Source of the DNA: Methylophaga thalassica
GTDB taxonomy: Bacteria; Pseudomonadota; Gammaproteobacteria; Nitrosococcales; Methylophagaceae
Direction: 5' to 3'
Length of the DNA: 40,434 nt
NCBI RefSeq assembly: GCF_030159795.1
Contig: NZ_BSND01000012.1
Location: 1-40,434 of the forward strand
Positions 25,503 through 32,057 of this stretch are shown in pieces. Both the position numbers and the translations under genes were made by a program. Numbering within the stretch: position 1 is the first letter of the stretch; each line of letters opens with the position of its first letter. The notes under the pieces were generated by a model that worked only from the letters and a program-made list of their open reading frames with translations, had not been told where the DNA came from and did not search any database.

Positions 25503-25770
25503 AGCTGTTTTTCTCCACTTGTTTGTTTTAAAGACCTGCTTCCGCGGTCGCTCCGTGTTCAGTCAAGTGAAGGGTGAAAAGCGCATACAACAACAATCCC
25601 GCAAGCCGCAGCTAAAGGAGTGAAGCGAGTTTGAACGGGTGAGGAATTGGCCGAAGGCTTTATTGTTTTAGGCGATTGAGAACTGCACTCTGATACACGA
25701 ACAGAGCGACGCAGCAGGGATTTAAGCAAGTGGTGAAAGGAAGACCAAAAGCAACAAGACCAAAGCGGCC
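25503..25770 (-). promoter_or_regulatory. Structured 5' leader B
   Basis: The leader of the DUF3560 gene, homologous to leader A. Helix 1 is CACTTG (25516-25521) with CAAGTG (25564-25569) and covers the GTGGAG ribosome-binding region. A second CAAGTGG at 25727-25733 could compete for the same strand. Helix 2 is AACAAT (25592-25597) with ATTGTT (25662-25667). Each helix differs in sequence from leader A but stays complementary. Several GGA triplets, the core of CsrA sites, lie in the leader, and the plasmid has two CsrA genes. Confidence 0.6.
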
Positions 25771-25774
25771 AACT

Positions 25775-25796
25775 GTTTTAATGAAGCCATTAAAAC
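25775..25796. repeat. Inverted repeat between divergent units
   Basis: GTTTTAAT (25775-25782) and ATTAAAAC (25789-25796) with a 6-base loop lie in the gap between leader B and the secreted-protein gene at 25900. It is a candidate operator for one or both divergent promoters. Confidence 0.45.
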
Positions 25797-25899
25797 TATC
25801 TAATTAAGGCAACATTCCTTAAAATATTGACATTGCAAAAATAAAAATATTGCAATACTATTGAAGCTCATAATTTATGTTTGATACGGAGATCAACTT

Positions 25900-26322
25900 A
25901 TGAAAAAAGCCTCGTTCTTTTTGGCTTTGGCACTTTCTGCCATGTTTTTTATCCCCTCTATTTCTCATGCAGCATCACAAGACGAATGCGCTATTTGGAT
26001 TTGTCTCCCCGGTGGGTTTCCCAGCGGTTGCGGTGCTGCAAAATCGGCCTTTGAAGACCGTATAGATGATGAGAAATCACCTTTACCACCTTTCAGCTCG
26101 TGCGCCGTGGACTATGACAGCAAAATGTCATACAAGCAGGGCGTTTCCGTTTATGAACCGGCTAAAAGCTGCACAGGCTGGCAAGCTTGGGTAACTAACT
26201 GCACACCTCAACCGGCTAGATGGGTGAAAGATGGTACTTGCAGCTCAATGATGTGCCAGCGACGAAACTACATTGATGTGTTTGTCGATGGGGAAGCTGC
26301 CGGTGAGACTTTCTATTATTGA
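25900..26322 (+). CDS. Secreted cysteine-rich plasmid protein
   Basis: A 140-residue protein with a clear signal peptide (MKKASFF, hydrophobic core, SHAAS near residue 25). The mature part has eight cysteines in pairs, including DECAIWICLPGGFPSGC, and should be disulfide-bonded in the periplasm. The motif CLPGGFPSGCG-AKSAFEDRI followed by LPPFSSC occurs in small conjugation-associated plasmid proteins, as I recall, with no proven function. An AT-rich promoter region with repeated ATTGCAA boxes precedes it, and a strong terminator follows. Confidence 0.7.
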   Translation: MKKASFFLALALSAMFFIPSISHAASQDECAIWICLPGGFPSGCGAAKSAFEDRIDDEKSPLPPFSSCAVDYDSKMSYKQGVSVYEPAKSCTGWQAWVTNCTPQPARWVKDGTCSSMMCQRRNYIDVFVDGEAAGETFYY

Positions 26323-26345
26323 TTGCCACGGCTTCAGCTTCATTC

Positions 26346-26378
26346 AGGCTATAGGGGTTTCCCTGTAGCCTTTTTTTT
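26346..26378 (+). terminator. Rho-independent terminator
   Basis: AGGCTATAGGG - GTTT - CCCTGTAGCCT followed by eight Ts. It ends the secreted-protein transcript 24 bp after its stop. csrA begins 16 bp after it and so needs its own promoter or read-through. Confidence 0.92.
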
Positions 26379-26393
26379 CTAAAGGGATTTTCT

Positions 26394-26603
26394 ATGTTGA
26401 TTTTGACTAGGCGCGTTGGTGAAAGCCTCATTATTGGCAATGACACGGTTGTTGGCGTTTTAGGTGTAAAAGGCAATCAAGTCAGGGTGGGCGTACACGC
26501 CCCAAATGACGTGCGGATCGTTAGAGAAGAGCTGTTATCTGATGAAGAGAAGGAACAGCTCAAATACCTGCTAGATAAAGCCTCTGCAAGCATGGCCGGT
26601 TAA
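26394..26603 (+). CDS. csrA: CsrA/RsmA-family RNA-binding regulator (paralogue 1)
   Basis: A 69-residue CsrA homologue beginning [15 protein letters not shown], with [14 protein letters not shown] and the RNA-contact arginine of the conserved REE (about residue 44). CsrA dimers bind GGA motifs in mRNA leaders and control translation. The C-terminal helix is longer than in E. coli CsrA, and the usual H before REE is V. AAAGGGA precedes the start. It is one of two CsrA genes here. ICE-encoded CsrA paralogues in Legionella regulate conjugative elements, so control of plasmid genes is plausible. Confidence 0.93.
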   Translation: MLILTRRVGESLIIGNDTVVGVLGVKGNQVRVGVHAPNDVRIVREELLSDEEKEQLKYLLDKASASMAG

Positions 26604-26612
26604 GGGTGATTT

Positions 26613-27035
26613 ATGTTTACAACACGAACAGCGAAAATCACACATAAAACCGAAAAAGGCGTTTTGATAGATGGGCTGGGGACGATTGATAGCAACCCAG
26701 ACCGGACGTGTATTGAGTTTGAAACACTCAACTGCACAAAGACAGAATTTCTTGATTGGTTTTTATTGCTGGATGAGTCAGAGGGGTTATGCTCTGACGG
26801 GGTTTGCCTCATTGATTTAGGCAATACCTCATTGAGCCTCAGCACTGGTAGCGTGATCTCTGTCAGCTACCCAGAAATGATAGAGGCATGGCTTGAAATG
26901 AAAACCGTTGCAGCAAAGCGAGAGATAGCAGAACTCGCTTTGTTTAATAAGCTGTTTTATTCAATGAACGATATTGCAGAACATGGCAATTTTGAACTGG
27001 ATGCTGATGTTGTCGTTAATCCAGATCAGGACTGA
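26613..27035 (+). CDS. Protein of unknown function downstream of csrA
   Basis: A 140-residue soluble protein with no recognised motif, signal or membrane segment. It has four cysteines in the middle (for example NCTKTEF and GLCSDGVCLID) and a mainly beta-predicted first half followed by helices. It starts 10 bp after the csrA stop with AAGGGTGAT as ribosome-binding site and ends before a terminator, so csrA and this gene probably form a two-gene operon. Confidence 0.7.
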   Translation: MFTTRTAKITHKTEKGVLIDGLGTIDSNPDRTCIEFETLNCTKTEFLDWFLLLDESEGLCSDGVCLIDLGNTSLSLSTGSVISVSYPEMIEAWLEMKTVAAKREIAELALFNKLFYSMNDIAEHGNFELDADVVVNPDQD

Positions 27036-27090
27036 AACAAAATACCCCATAGTGTTGCATTGTGGATAAATAATTAATGGGTTTACGTGG

Positions 27091-27117
27091 AAAAAAGGCC
27101 GGTACCGGCTTTTTTTT
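27091..27117. terminator. Bidirectional terminator
   Basis: AAAAAAGGCCGG - TA - CCGGCTTTTTTT is a near-perfect hairpin with an A-run before and a T-run after. It ends the csrA operon. Confidence 0.88.
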
Positions 27118-27127
27118 GGTAGAGTGA

Positions 27128-27155
27128 TGCAACAAAACACTAGGGTTATGTTGCA
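27128..27155. promoter_or_regulatory. Inverted repeat before recombinase 1
   Basis: TGCAACA (27128-27134) and TGTTGCA (27149-27155) are perfect complements around 14 bp, 12 bp before the recombinase start. A related half (TAGTGTTGCATTG) lies near 27051. It could be an operator or the recombinase's core site. Confidence 0.45.
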
Positions 27156-27166
27156 CAAAATAAATT

Positions 27167-27802
27167 ATGACAAAACTATCAAGTAGCGGTAATGAAATGC
27201 GACTTTATTCTACGGAAGGCGAACGCCTTTATTTGAATAAAGCAGAACGCGCTCGTTTTCTGGAAGCCTCAAAAGATGAGAATAGAGAAGATCGGCTCTT
27301 TTGTGAAATATTGCATTTCACCGGAGCCAGACCCAGCGAAGTGCTGGAACTGACACCGGATCGAATATCTATGTCTGAACAGTCGATCACCTTCAGGACA
27401 TTAAAAAAACGAAAACAAGATCGTTACGGCAATCAGAAATTGCCTGAATATCGATCTGTGCCGGTGCCGAGTTCATTATTAGACAATATTGATCTGGTAT
27501 TTGATTTAAGAAGGGTGCAGCGTATAGGTAAAGAATCGCATTTACCCTTATTCACCAAGCACCGCGCCTCAATGTGGCGTATGGTCAAAAAGGTGATGAA
27601 TAGAGCAGGGATCAAAGGTAAACAGGCCACCAGTAAAGGTTTGCGTCATGGCTTTGGTATTGCCATGTTATCGGGTGAAAAGCCGTTACCGCTTCATATT
27701 CTTGCTCAGTTAATGGGTCATAGTGATACAGAAACCACCGAGATTTATACGCAGGCGGTCGGGGAAGAAAAAAGACACTTAGTAATGCAGGCGTGGGATT
27801 AA
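27167..27802 (+). CDS. Short tyrosine recombinase, paralogue 1
   Basis: A 211-residue tyrosine recombinase, about the size of FimB/FimE and lacking the usual N-terminal core-binding domain. Visible catalytic elements are the first arginine (TGARPSE), LKKRK with the likely lysine, KGLRHGFG, MGH and the tyrosine in TEIYTQA. The first position of the HxxR motif is lysine rather than histidine, as in a known subgroup with the KGLRHGFG signature. It is about 70% identical by eye to the protein at 30051. It could resolve multimers or invert or exchange the DNA between. csrA paralogue 2 starts at the base after its stop. Confidence 0.85.
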   Translation: MTKLSSSGNEMRLYSTEGERLYLNKAERARFLEASKDENREDRLFCEILHFTGARPSEVLELTPDRISMSEQSITFRTLKKRKQDRYGNQKLPEYRSVPVPSSLLDNIDLVFDLRRVQRIGKESHLPLFTKHRASMWRMVKKVMNRAGIKGKQATSKGLRHGFGIAMLSGEKPLPLHILAQLMGHSDTETTEIYTQAVGEEKRHLVMQAWD

Positions 27803-27982
27803 ATGATGTTGATATTAACTCGTAACACAAACGAATCGTTAATGATAAATGATGATGTAAAAGTCACTGTATTAGCTGTAAACGATTATCAAGTGAAGTT
27901 TGGTATTGATGCGCCGGATAATATTTCAGTACATCGAGAAGAAGTCTATAAACGTATTCAAGAAGAAGGTAAAAATAATTAA
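27803..27982 (+). CDS. csrA: CsrA/RsmA-family RNA-binding regulator (paralogue 2)
   Basis: A 59-residue CsrA homologue, [16 protein letters not shown] at the start and [14 protein letters not shown] near the end, closer in length and C terminus to E. coli CsrA than paralogue 1. The key arginine of REE is conserved, but RVGE is changed to NTNE. It begins immediately after the recombinase stop, so the two are probably co-translated. Two adjacent ATG codons occur (27803 and 27806); the second gives a standard MLILTR start. Two divergent copies imply different RNA targets or heterodimers. Confidence 0.9.
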   Translation: MMLILTRNTNESLMINDDVKVTVLAVNDYQVKFGIDAPDNISVHREEVYKRIQEEGKNN

Positions 27983-28001
27983 TATTTTATATTATTGCGT
28001 A

Positions 28002-28030
28002 TTGCGCAATATGCATATATATGGGATAAT
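28002..28030 (+). promoter_or_regulatory. higBA promoter with overlapping palindrome
   Basis: TTGCGC (28002-28007) and GATAAT (28025-28030) are 17 bp apart. The -35 is inside the palindrome ATTGCGCAAT (28001-28010), a natural operator for HigA. The start of transcription would fall at about 28037, the first base of the higB ATG. Confidence 0.65.
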
Positions 28031-28036
28031 TACCCC

Positions 28037-28315
28037 ATGATTAAGAGCTTTAAACATAAAGGTTTAAAAAAATTCTTCCTGACAGGTAGTGTTGCAGGCA
28101 TCCAGCCAAACCACGCTGCAAGGCTGCGAGATATGCTTGCATTTCTCGATACAGCTGATTGTATAGACGATATGGACTTGCCAGGTTATCACCTGCACCC
28201 GTTAAAAGGGGATAGAGCAGGGGAGCATTCAATAACGGTTTCCGGTAATTGGCGAATTGTTTTTGAGTTTATCAACGGTGACGCTCACCTAGTTAATTAT
28301 GAGGATTATCACTAA
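28037..28315 (+). CDS. higB: HigB/RelE-family toxin
   Basis: A 92-residue toxin of the HigB type: IKSFKHKGLKKFF at the start, LPGYHLHPLKGDRAGEHSITVSGNWRIVFEF in the middle and VNYEDYH at the end, all family signatures. These toxins cut mRNA on the ribosome. I start at ATG 28037; an in-frame ATG at 27995 lies upstream of the promoter. The toxin precedes the antitoxin, the usual HigBA order, and overlaps it by one base. Confidence 0.93.
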   Translation: MIKSFKHKGLKKFFLTGSVAGIQPNHAARLRDMLAFLDTADCIDDMDLPGYHLHPLKGDRAGEHSITVSGNWRIVFEFINGDAHLVNYEDYH

Positions 28316-28629
28316 TGACTTTACAACAATTTAACCCGCCTCACGTTGGCGAATTAATTCAACGCACATACATTGATCCCTTCGATAAAGTATCTGCAAA
28401 TAAGATTGCTGAAGCTTTGAAGGTCAACCCTAGTACATTTCATCGGTTGTTAAATGGTAAGTCTGACTTATCACCTGAAATGGCCGTAAGACTTTCTATT
28501 GTGTTAGGTCGTAGTGCAAAAAGTTGGATGCGGCTACAAGAAAACTATGATTTGTGGCTGGCCAGTCAAAAAGTAGACACAAAACAGCTCAAGAGATTTG
28601 ATTTTGAAGAATTGGCTGAAGCCATCTAA
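28315..28629 (+). CDS. higA: HigA-family antitoxin
   Basis: A 104-residue antitoxin with an XRE helix-turn-helix: PPHVGELIQRTYIDPF, then VSANKIAEALKVNPSTFHRLLNGKSDLSPEMAVRLSIVLGRSAKSWMRLQENYDLW. It neutralises HigB and represses the operon through the palindrome at 28001. It overlaps higB by one base. The pair would stabilise the plasmid by killing plasmid-free daughter cells. Confidence 0.95.
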   Translation: MTLQQFNPPHVGELIQRTYIDPFDKVSANKIAEALKVNPSTFHRLLNGKSDLSPEMAVRLSIVLGRSAKSWMRLQENYDLWLASQKVDTKQLKRFDFEELAEAI

Positions 28630-28662
28630 AAAAATAGGGATTCGATACACGAGGATATCGAA

Positions 28663-28953
28663 ATGACAAACAACATATCTTATGAATGGTGTGCAGAGTT
28701 CGTTGATGAATATGACGATATTCAAGAGACTGATTCATCAACAAATAAAGCGGATATATGGCCGCCGAAATTTGAAGTTGAGAACTGTAAAGCAAGGTTA
28801 AGTTGTGCTCGGATTCTTGGTGATGATGTTAATGGTATTCAGGAGCGAGGCTATGCTTACGCTGGTGACGAAACATTCAGCACCGGACAAAAGGTGCCAC
28901 CGCAGATAAAGAAACAACTACAAGCTGCAAAAAAAATCAAGGAGAGTATTTAA
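28663..28953 (+). CDS. Unknown small protein
   Basis: A 96-residue acidic then basic protein without recognisable domain. A C-terminal lysine-rich helix (QIKKQLQAAKKIKESI) is visible. GAGG upstream supports the ATG at 28663. Its stop overlaps the next gene by one base, so the two are probably made together. Confidence 0.6.
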   Translation: MTNNISYEWCAEFVDEYDDIQETDSSTNKADIWPPKFEVENCKARLSCARILGDDVNGIQERGYAYAGDETFSTGQKVPPQIKKQLQAAKKIKESI

Positions 28954-29240
28954 TGTTATCAAGTTTAGATCTAGCAGCAAAAACAATGCTCTTTTGTGCT
29001 GTGACAATGATTTTCGCTTTTGCGTTGAGTTTTTTGGCCGAACCTTTTCAGCAAGAAATAGGCTTTGCTCAGTCTATATTGGGCTATAACCGTGATTTCT
29101 TTGTAACTGGGCGCTGGTATTTCATTGCAATAGCAATATTGCAATTAATAATTAGTTGGTTTGCTTTGTTGCTGCTGCGACAAAAAGAGGCCACGGCAAA
29201 ATTACAAAAACGCTATCAAGCTAAAGCGCAACAAAACTAA
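28953..29240 (+). CDS. Small membrane protein, unknown
   Basis: A 95-residue protein with two membrane segments (about residues 12-31 and 52-75) and a basic, glutamine-rich C-terminal tail (KEATAKLQKRYQAKAQQN). It overlaps the upstream gene by one base. Membrane partner of the preceding protein is a reasonable guess; no family is recognised. Confidence 0.6.
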   Translation: MLSSLDLAAKTMLFCAVTMIFAFALSFLAEPFQQEIGFAQSILGYNRDFFVTGRWYFIAIAILQLIISWFALLLLRQKEATAKLQKRYQAKAQQN

Positions 29241-29256
29241 GGATAGAGGAAAATCT

Positions 29257-29571
29257 ATGTCAACTGAAAACATGAACTATTTGCAAACAGTCGTTTTTAA
29301 TGCGCTACAAAAAAGCACTAATATTGCTGATCAAGCGGAGGGTTACGCAAGAAACGTCAATCAATACATTGATTTATTAAATCTTGATCCTGAAAACAGA
29401 AAGCTAGTTGCAAATGAATTAGGGGCGACTGATGAACAGTTCTCAGGCTTTTTAACGATAGTTAAGGCTATTTGGAACGGTGGGAAATGTGATGCTGAGT
29501 TTACTCAGGTTGGCGATTATATGAGTGAAGAAACAAGAGCGTTTCTTGACCGTTATGAAATCGTTGATTAA
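29257..29571 (+). CDS. Unknown soluble protein
   Basis: A 104-residue, mainly helical, acidic protein (MSTENMNYLQTVVFNALQKST...). The ATG at 29257 is preceded by AGAGGAAA, which decides it over a longer frame starting at 29161. No family recognised. It follows the membrane protein by 16 bp in the same direction. Confidence 0.6.
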   Translation: MSTENMNYLQTVVFNALQKSTNIADQAEGYARNVNQYIDLLNLDPENRKLVANELGATDEQFSGFLTIVKAIWNGGKCDAEFTQVGDYMSEETRAFLDRYEIVD

Positions 29572-29601
29572 TTACGCGACCTAACAAGGGAGTGTGTGGA
29601 A

Positions 29602-29778
29602 ATGGCTAATAATGCGAAAGACATCAGGATCACGGAGCTGCACGAACAAGCCTTAGACCTGTTCGCAGGAATGGAAAGGATCATTGATGAGCTGAAGGGG
29701 CTGGGTGAACATTCATTAAACGGCAATAACGCACTATTAAACGTGCGTGAGCAACTTTCCCAGCTTTCAGAAAGGTAG
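29602..29778 (+). CDS. Unknown 58-residue helical protein
   Basis: A short protein, almost entirely helical with heptad-like spacing (ITELHEQALDLFAGMERIIDELKGL), likely a coiled coil. AAGGGAG lies 9 bases before ATG 29602; a GTG 6 bases earlier is possible. It lies in a run of small same-strand genes that ends with recombinase 2. Confidence 0.55.
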   Translation: MANNAKDIRITELHEQALDLFAGMERIIDELKGLGEHSLNGNNALLNVREQLSQLSER

Positions 29779-29787
29779 GGTCTAGCT

Positions 29788-30048
29788 ATGTCAGACAATA
29801 CACTCTCTAAGCTGCTTGGCGTAAATATCGAGATCGACAAGTCGCAATGGGTTCGGGTGCATTTCTGCTATACATTTATGGATGCAGAAACCGAAAAGCG
29901 CAGCCAGACTTACCGATCTAAATCAGTAGCCAAACGTGAGATCACAAAATGGCTAAATAAGGCCGGACATAATTTCTGCAAGGCATATCACTATGACTCG
30001 CAAGAGTGGTATCGCCACGAAACCTATACAGCCTATAGAAAGCTTTAA
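29788..30048 (+). CDS. Unknown small protein next to recombinase 2
   Basis: An 86-residue basic protein rich in aromatic residues (WVRVHFCYTF, WYRHETYTAYRKL) with a central RSKSVAKREITKWLNKAGH helix. It ends 2 bp before the recombinase start. This tight linkage could mean an accessory or directionality factor, but the sequence does not show a known fold. Confidence 0.6.
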   Translation: MSDNTLSKLLGVNIEIDKSQWVRVHFCYTFMDAETEKRSQTYRSKSVAKREITKWLNKAGHNFCKAYHYDSQEWYRHETYTAYRKL

Positions 30049-30050
30049 TC

Positions 30051-30677
30051 ATGGCCGTAATTAGCTCAGAAATGCGCCTGTATTCGCCTGAAGGTGAACG
30101 GTTGTACTTATCAGCTGAAGAGCGTCAACGCTTCTTGGATTCAGCTAGAGAAGAAGACCGCGAAGATCGGCTTTTTTGTCACGTTCTGCACTACACAGGG
30201 GCGCGGCCAAGTGAAGTGCTTGAACTGACACCAGACAGAATATCGATCAGCGAAAAAACGCTGACATTCAAGACACTGAAGAAGCGAAAAACCGACACAA
30301 ACGGGAAATCTAAACTACCTCAGTTTAGGACAATCCCTGTGCCTGATGAGCTGATTGATAATCTGGATTTGGTCTTTGATATTCGTCGCATTGAGCGACA
30401 AGGCAAAAACAGCCATTTGCCAATCTGGACGATGCACCGCGCTACGGCGTGGCGCATGGTCAAGCGGGTTATGAAACGGGCGGGAATCAACGGGAAACAG
30501 GCCACAAGCAAAGGTTTAAGGCATGGCTTTGGTATTGCCATGCTGTCCGGTGAAAAGCCCTTACCGCTTAATATACTGCGGGATTTAATGGGGCATACCA
30601 GCACCACCACAACTGAAATTTATTTGCAGGCCGTGGGCGCTGAAAAACGAAAACTGGTTATGCAGGCGTGGAACTAG
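30051..30677 (+). CDS. Short tyrosine recombinase, paralogue 2
   Basis: A 208-residue paralogue of the recombinase at 27167, with the same TGARPSE arginine, KGLRHGFG block, LMGH and TEIYLQA tyrosine. The N-terminal tail differs and the sequence between MRLYS and the final MQAW aligns without gaps. Both copies look intact. The two genes face the same way and enclose a 2.2-kb segment with csrA 2, HigBA and five unknown genes, so a duplication or site-specific acquisition of this segment is possible. Confidence 0.85.
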   Translation: MAVISSEMRLYSPEGERLYLSAEERQRFLDSAREEDREDRLFCHVLHYTGARPSEVLELTPDRISISEKTLTFKTLKKRKTDTNGKSKLPQFRTIPVPDELIDNLDLVFDIRRIERQGKNSHLPIWTMHRATAWRMVKRVMKRAGINGKQATSKGLRHGFGIAMLSGEKPLPLNILRDLMGHTSTTTTEIYLQAVGAEKRKLVMQAWN

Positions 30678-30691
30678 ATAGGCCAGTAAAT

Positions 30692-30919
30692 ATGAAATCG
30701 TTCATTGCAATACTTTTTATCTGTCTCTTGCCGCTCATTCTTGTTTGGCCGTTATTCAAAGCTGAGTCGAAAAAAAGAAACCGTGATAAAAAACTTAATT
30801 CTTTAGCCAGCGATCTTACCTCTAAACCATCAGAAACAGACTATTTGCAGGCCAGCCAGAAAAACACTGACAGGCTGAACAAGGCAATTAATGAGATCGA
30901 GAAATCAAAAAGGAATTAA
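30692..30919 (+). CDS. Small single-pass membrane protein
   Basis: A 75-residue protein with one N-terminal membrane segment (FIAILFICLLPLILVWPLF) and a charged, helical remainder. I use ATG 30692; a GTG at 30668 inside the recombinase end is in frame but unlikely. Unknown function. Confidence 0.55.
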   Translation: MKSFIAILFICLLPLILVWPLFKAESKKRNRDKKLNSLASDLTSKPSETDYLQASQKNTDRLNKAINEIEKSKRN

Positions 30920-30926
30920 GGCGAAA

Positions 30927-31127
30927 ATGGATGATAGAAAGATTATCAAGTTTGGCTCTCATATCACAAAGAAAGATATTACATGGCTTGATAATGGCTT
31001 ACTGGAAGTATCTAAACAAATCAACGGCCAAAACTTCAGTGTTACACACACAGACATTAATGAGGCAATCAGAATCCTTAAAGAGCTGATTGACGCCAAT
31101 GTGTATAAGCAGCAAAAGGAGTGTTAA
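30927..31127 (+). CDS. Unknown 66-residue protein
   Basis: A short soluble protein (MDDRKIIKFGSHITKKDITWLDNG...). ATG 30927 has AAGGCG upstream; the longer frame from 30891 overlaps the preceding gene. It ends just before the Phd-like gene, whose ribosome-binding site lies within its last codons, so the two may be co-expressed. It does not look like a RelE toxin. Confidence 0.55.
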   Translation: MDDRKIIKFGSHITKKDITWLDNGLLEVSKQINGQNFSVTHTDINEAIRILKELIDANVYKQQKEC

Positions 31128-31129
31128 TT

Positions 31130-31381
31130 ATGCACACAGATCAAGTTTTAGCAGACACAACTATTTCGATATCGGAATTGAAGAAAAACCCTATGGCCGT
31201 GATTGAACGGGGCAAGGGTTTTCCTGTCGCTGTACTGAAGAATAATGTCCCTGTGTTCTACGCAGTACCAGCGGCAGCATATGAAGCGTTAATAGATAAG
31301 CTGGATGATATGGAACTAGCTCAAATTGTCGGTGAACGTGAAGATCAACCGTCACAAGTCGTTGCACTGGATGAGCTATAA
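31130..31381 (+). CDS. Phd/YefM-family antitoxin without a toxin
   Basis: An 83-residue antitoxin of the Phd/YefM (StbD) type: ISISELKKNPMAVIERGKGFPVAVLKNNVPVFYAVPAAAYEALID is the DNA-binding half. Its C terminus (AQIVGEREDQPSQVVALDEL) is the usual toxin-binding tail. No RelE or Doc toxin follows; the next gene is hicA with its own promoter. It may be a relic, act against a chromosomal toxin, or pair with the upstream 66-residue protein. Confidence 0.85.
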   Translation: MHTDQVLADTTISISELKKNPMAVIERGKGFPVAVLKNNVPVFYAVPAAAYEALIDKLDDMELAQIVGEREDQPSQVVALDEL

Positions 31382-31431
31382 GCAAGGCTCACTAAGCACA
31401 TATAACCGCCCCACGTTTGGGATTAAATATA

Positions 31432-31459
31432 TTGATAGTGATACTATATGGTAGTATCA
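31432..31459 (+). promoter_or_regulatory. hicAB promoter and operator
   Basis: TGATACTA (31439-31446) and TAGTATCA (31452-31459) form a perfect inverted repeat around 5 bp; outer ATAGTG and CACTAT extend it. It is a natural HicB operator directly before hicA. TTGATA (31432) could be the -35 and TAGTAT (31452) the -10, though the 14-bp spacing is short. No ribosome-binding site precedes the hicA ATG. Confidence 0.65.
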
Positions 31460-31466
31460 TTTCACT

Positions 31467-31721
31467 ATGAACAGTAAACAAACGAAAACGCTTAATAGCC
31501 TGTTTGAAAATCCGGTAAAGAAATCTATCAAGTGGCCGGACGTTGAAAAGCTGTTACTGGCTTTAGGTGGCTCTGTTAAACAAGGTGATGGTTCAAGAAT
31601 CCGTATCACCCTTGGGGGTTCATCCCTCAACATACATACGCCCCACCCTAAAAATGAATTAAAGCCTTACCAAGTGAGAGCTATTCGGACTCTACTAAGT
31701 AATGAAGGTGTAATGAAATGA
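31467..31721 (+). CDS. hicA: HicA-family mRNA interferase toxin
   Basis: An 84-residue toxin: IKWPDVEKLLLALGGSVKQGDGSRIRITLGGSSLNIHTPHPKNELKPYQVRAIRTLL. The double-stranded-RNA-binding-like fold normally carries a catalytic histidine; H54 in NIHTPHP is the candidate. The length fits the family. It overlaps hicB by 4 bp. Confidence 0.93.
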   Translation: MNSKQTKTLNSLFENPVKKSIKWPDVEKLLLALGGSVKQGDGSRIRITLGGSSLNIHTPHPKNELKPYQVRAIRTLLSNEGVMK

Positions 31722-32044
31722 AATACAAAGGATATGAAGCTGTTATTAGATACAGTGATGAAGATGAAACCTTTATCGGTGAAGTGGTCAACACTCGCGA
31801 TATTTTAGTATTTGACGGTAACGATATTGCCGAAATAACTGACTCATTCCACGCTATTGTAGATGAGTATTTACAAGATTGTGAGGATGAAGGGAAAACG
31901 CCTGAAAAGCCATTTTCAGGACAGTTTGTTATGCGAGTTAAACCAGAACTGCATAGAGAATTATTCATTAAAGCAAAAGAATCAGGCAAAAGCCTGAACG
32001 CTTTTGTTAGTGAGCAGTTAGATCGGATTGCTCATACAGCATAA
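31718..32044 (+). CDS. hicB: HicB-family antitoxin
   Basis: A 108-residue antitoxin: a partial RNase H-like domain (MKYKGYEAVIRYSDEDETFIGEVVN) followed by a ribbon-helix-helix-type C terminus (GQFVMRVKPELHRELFIKAKESGKSLNAFVSEQLD). It blocks HicA and binds the promoter. The overlap with hicA is typical. Confidence 0.95.
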   Translation: MKYKGYEAVIRYSDEDETFIGEVVNTRDILVFDGNDIAEITDSFHAIVDEYLQDCEDEGKTPEKPFSGQFVMRVKPELHRELFIKAKESGKSLNAFVSEQLDRIAHTA

Positions 32045-32057
32045 GGTTTTAGACGTT

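Noticed and set aside
30927-31127. RelE/ParE toxin partner for the Phd-like antitoxin
   Set aside because: It is only 66 residues and shows no RelE signature, so I list it as unknown.
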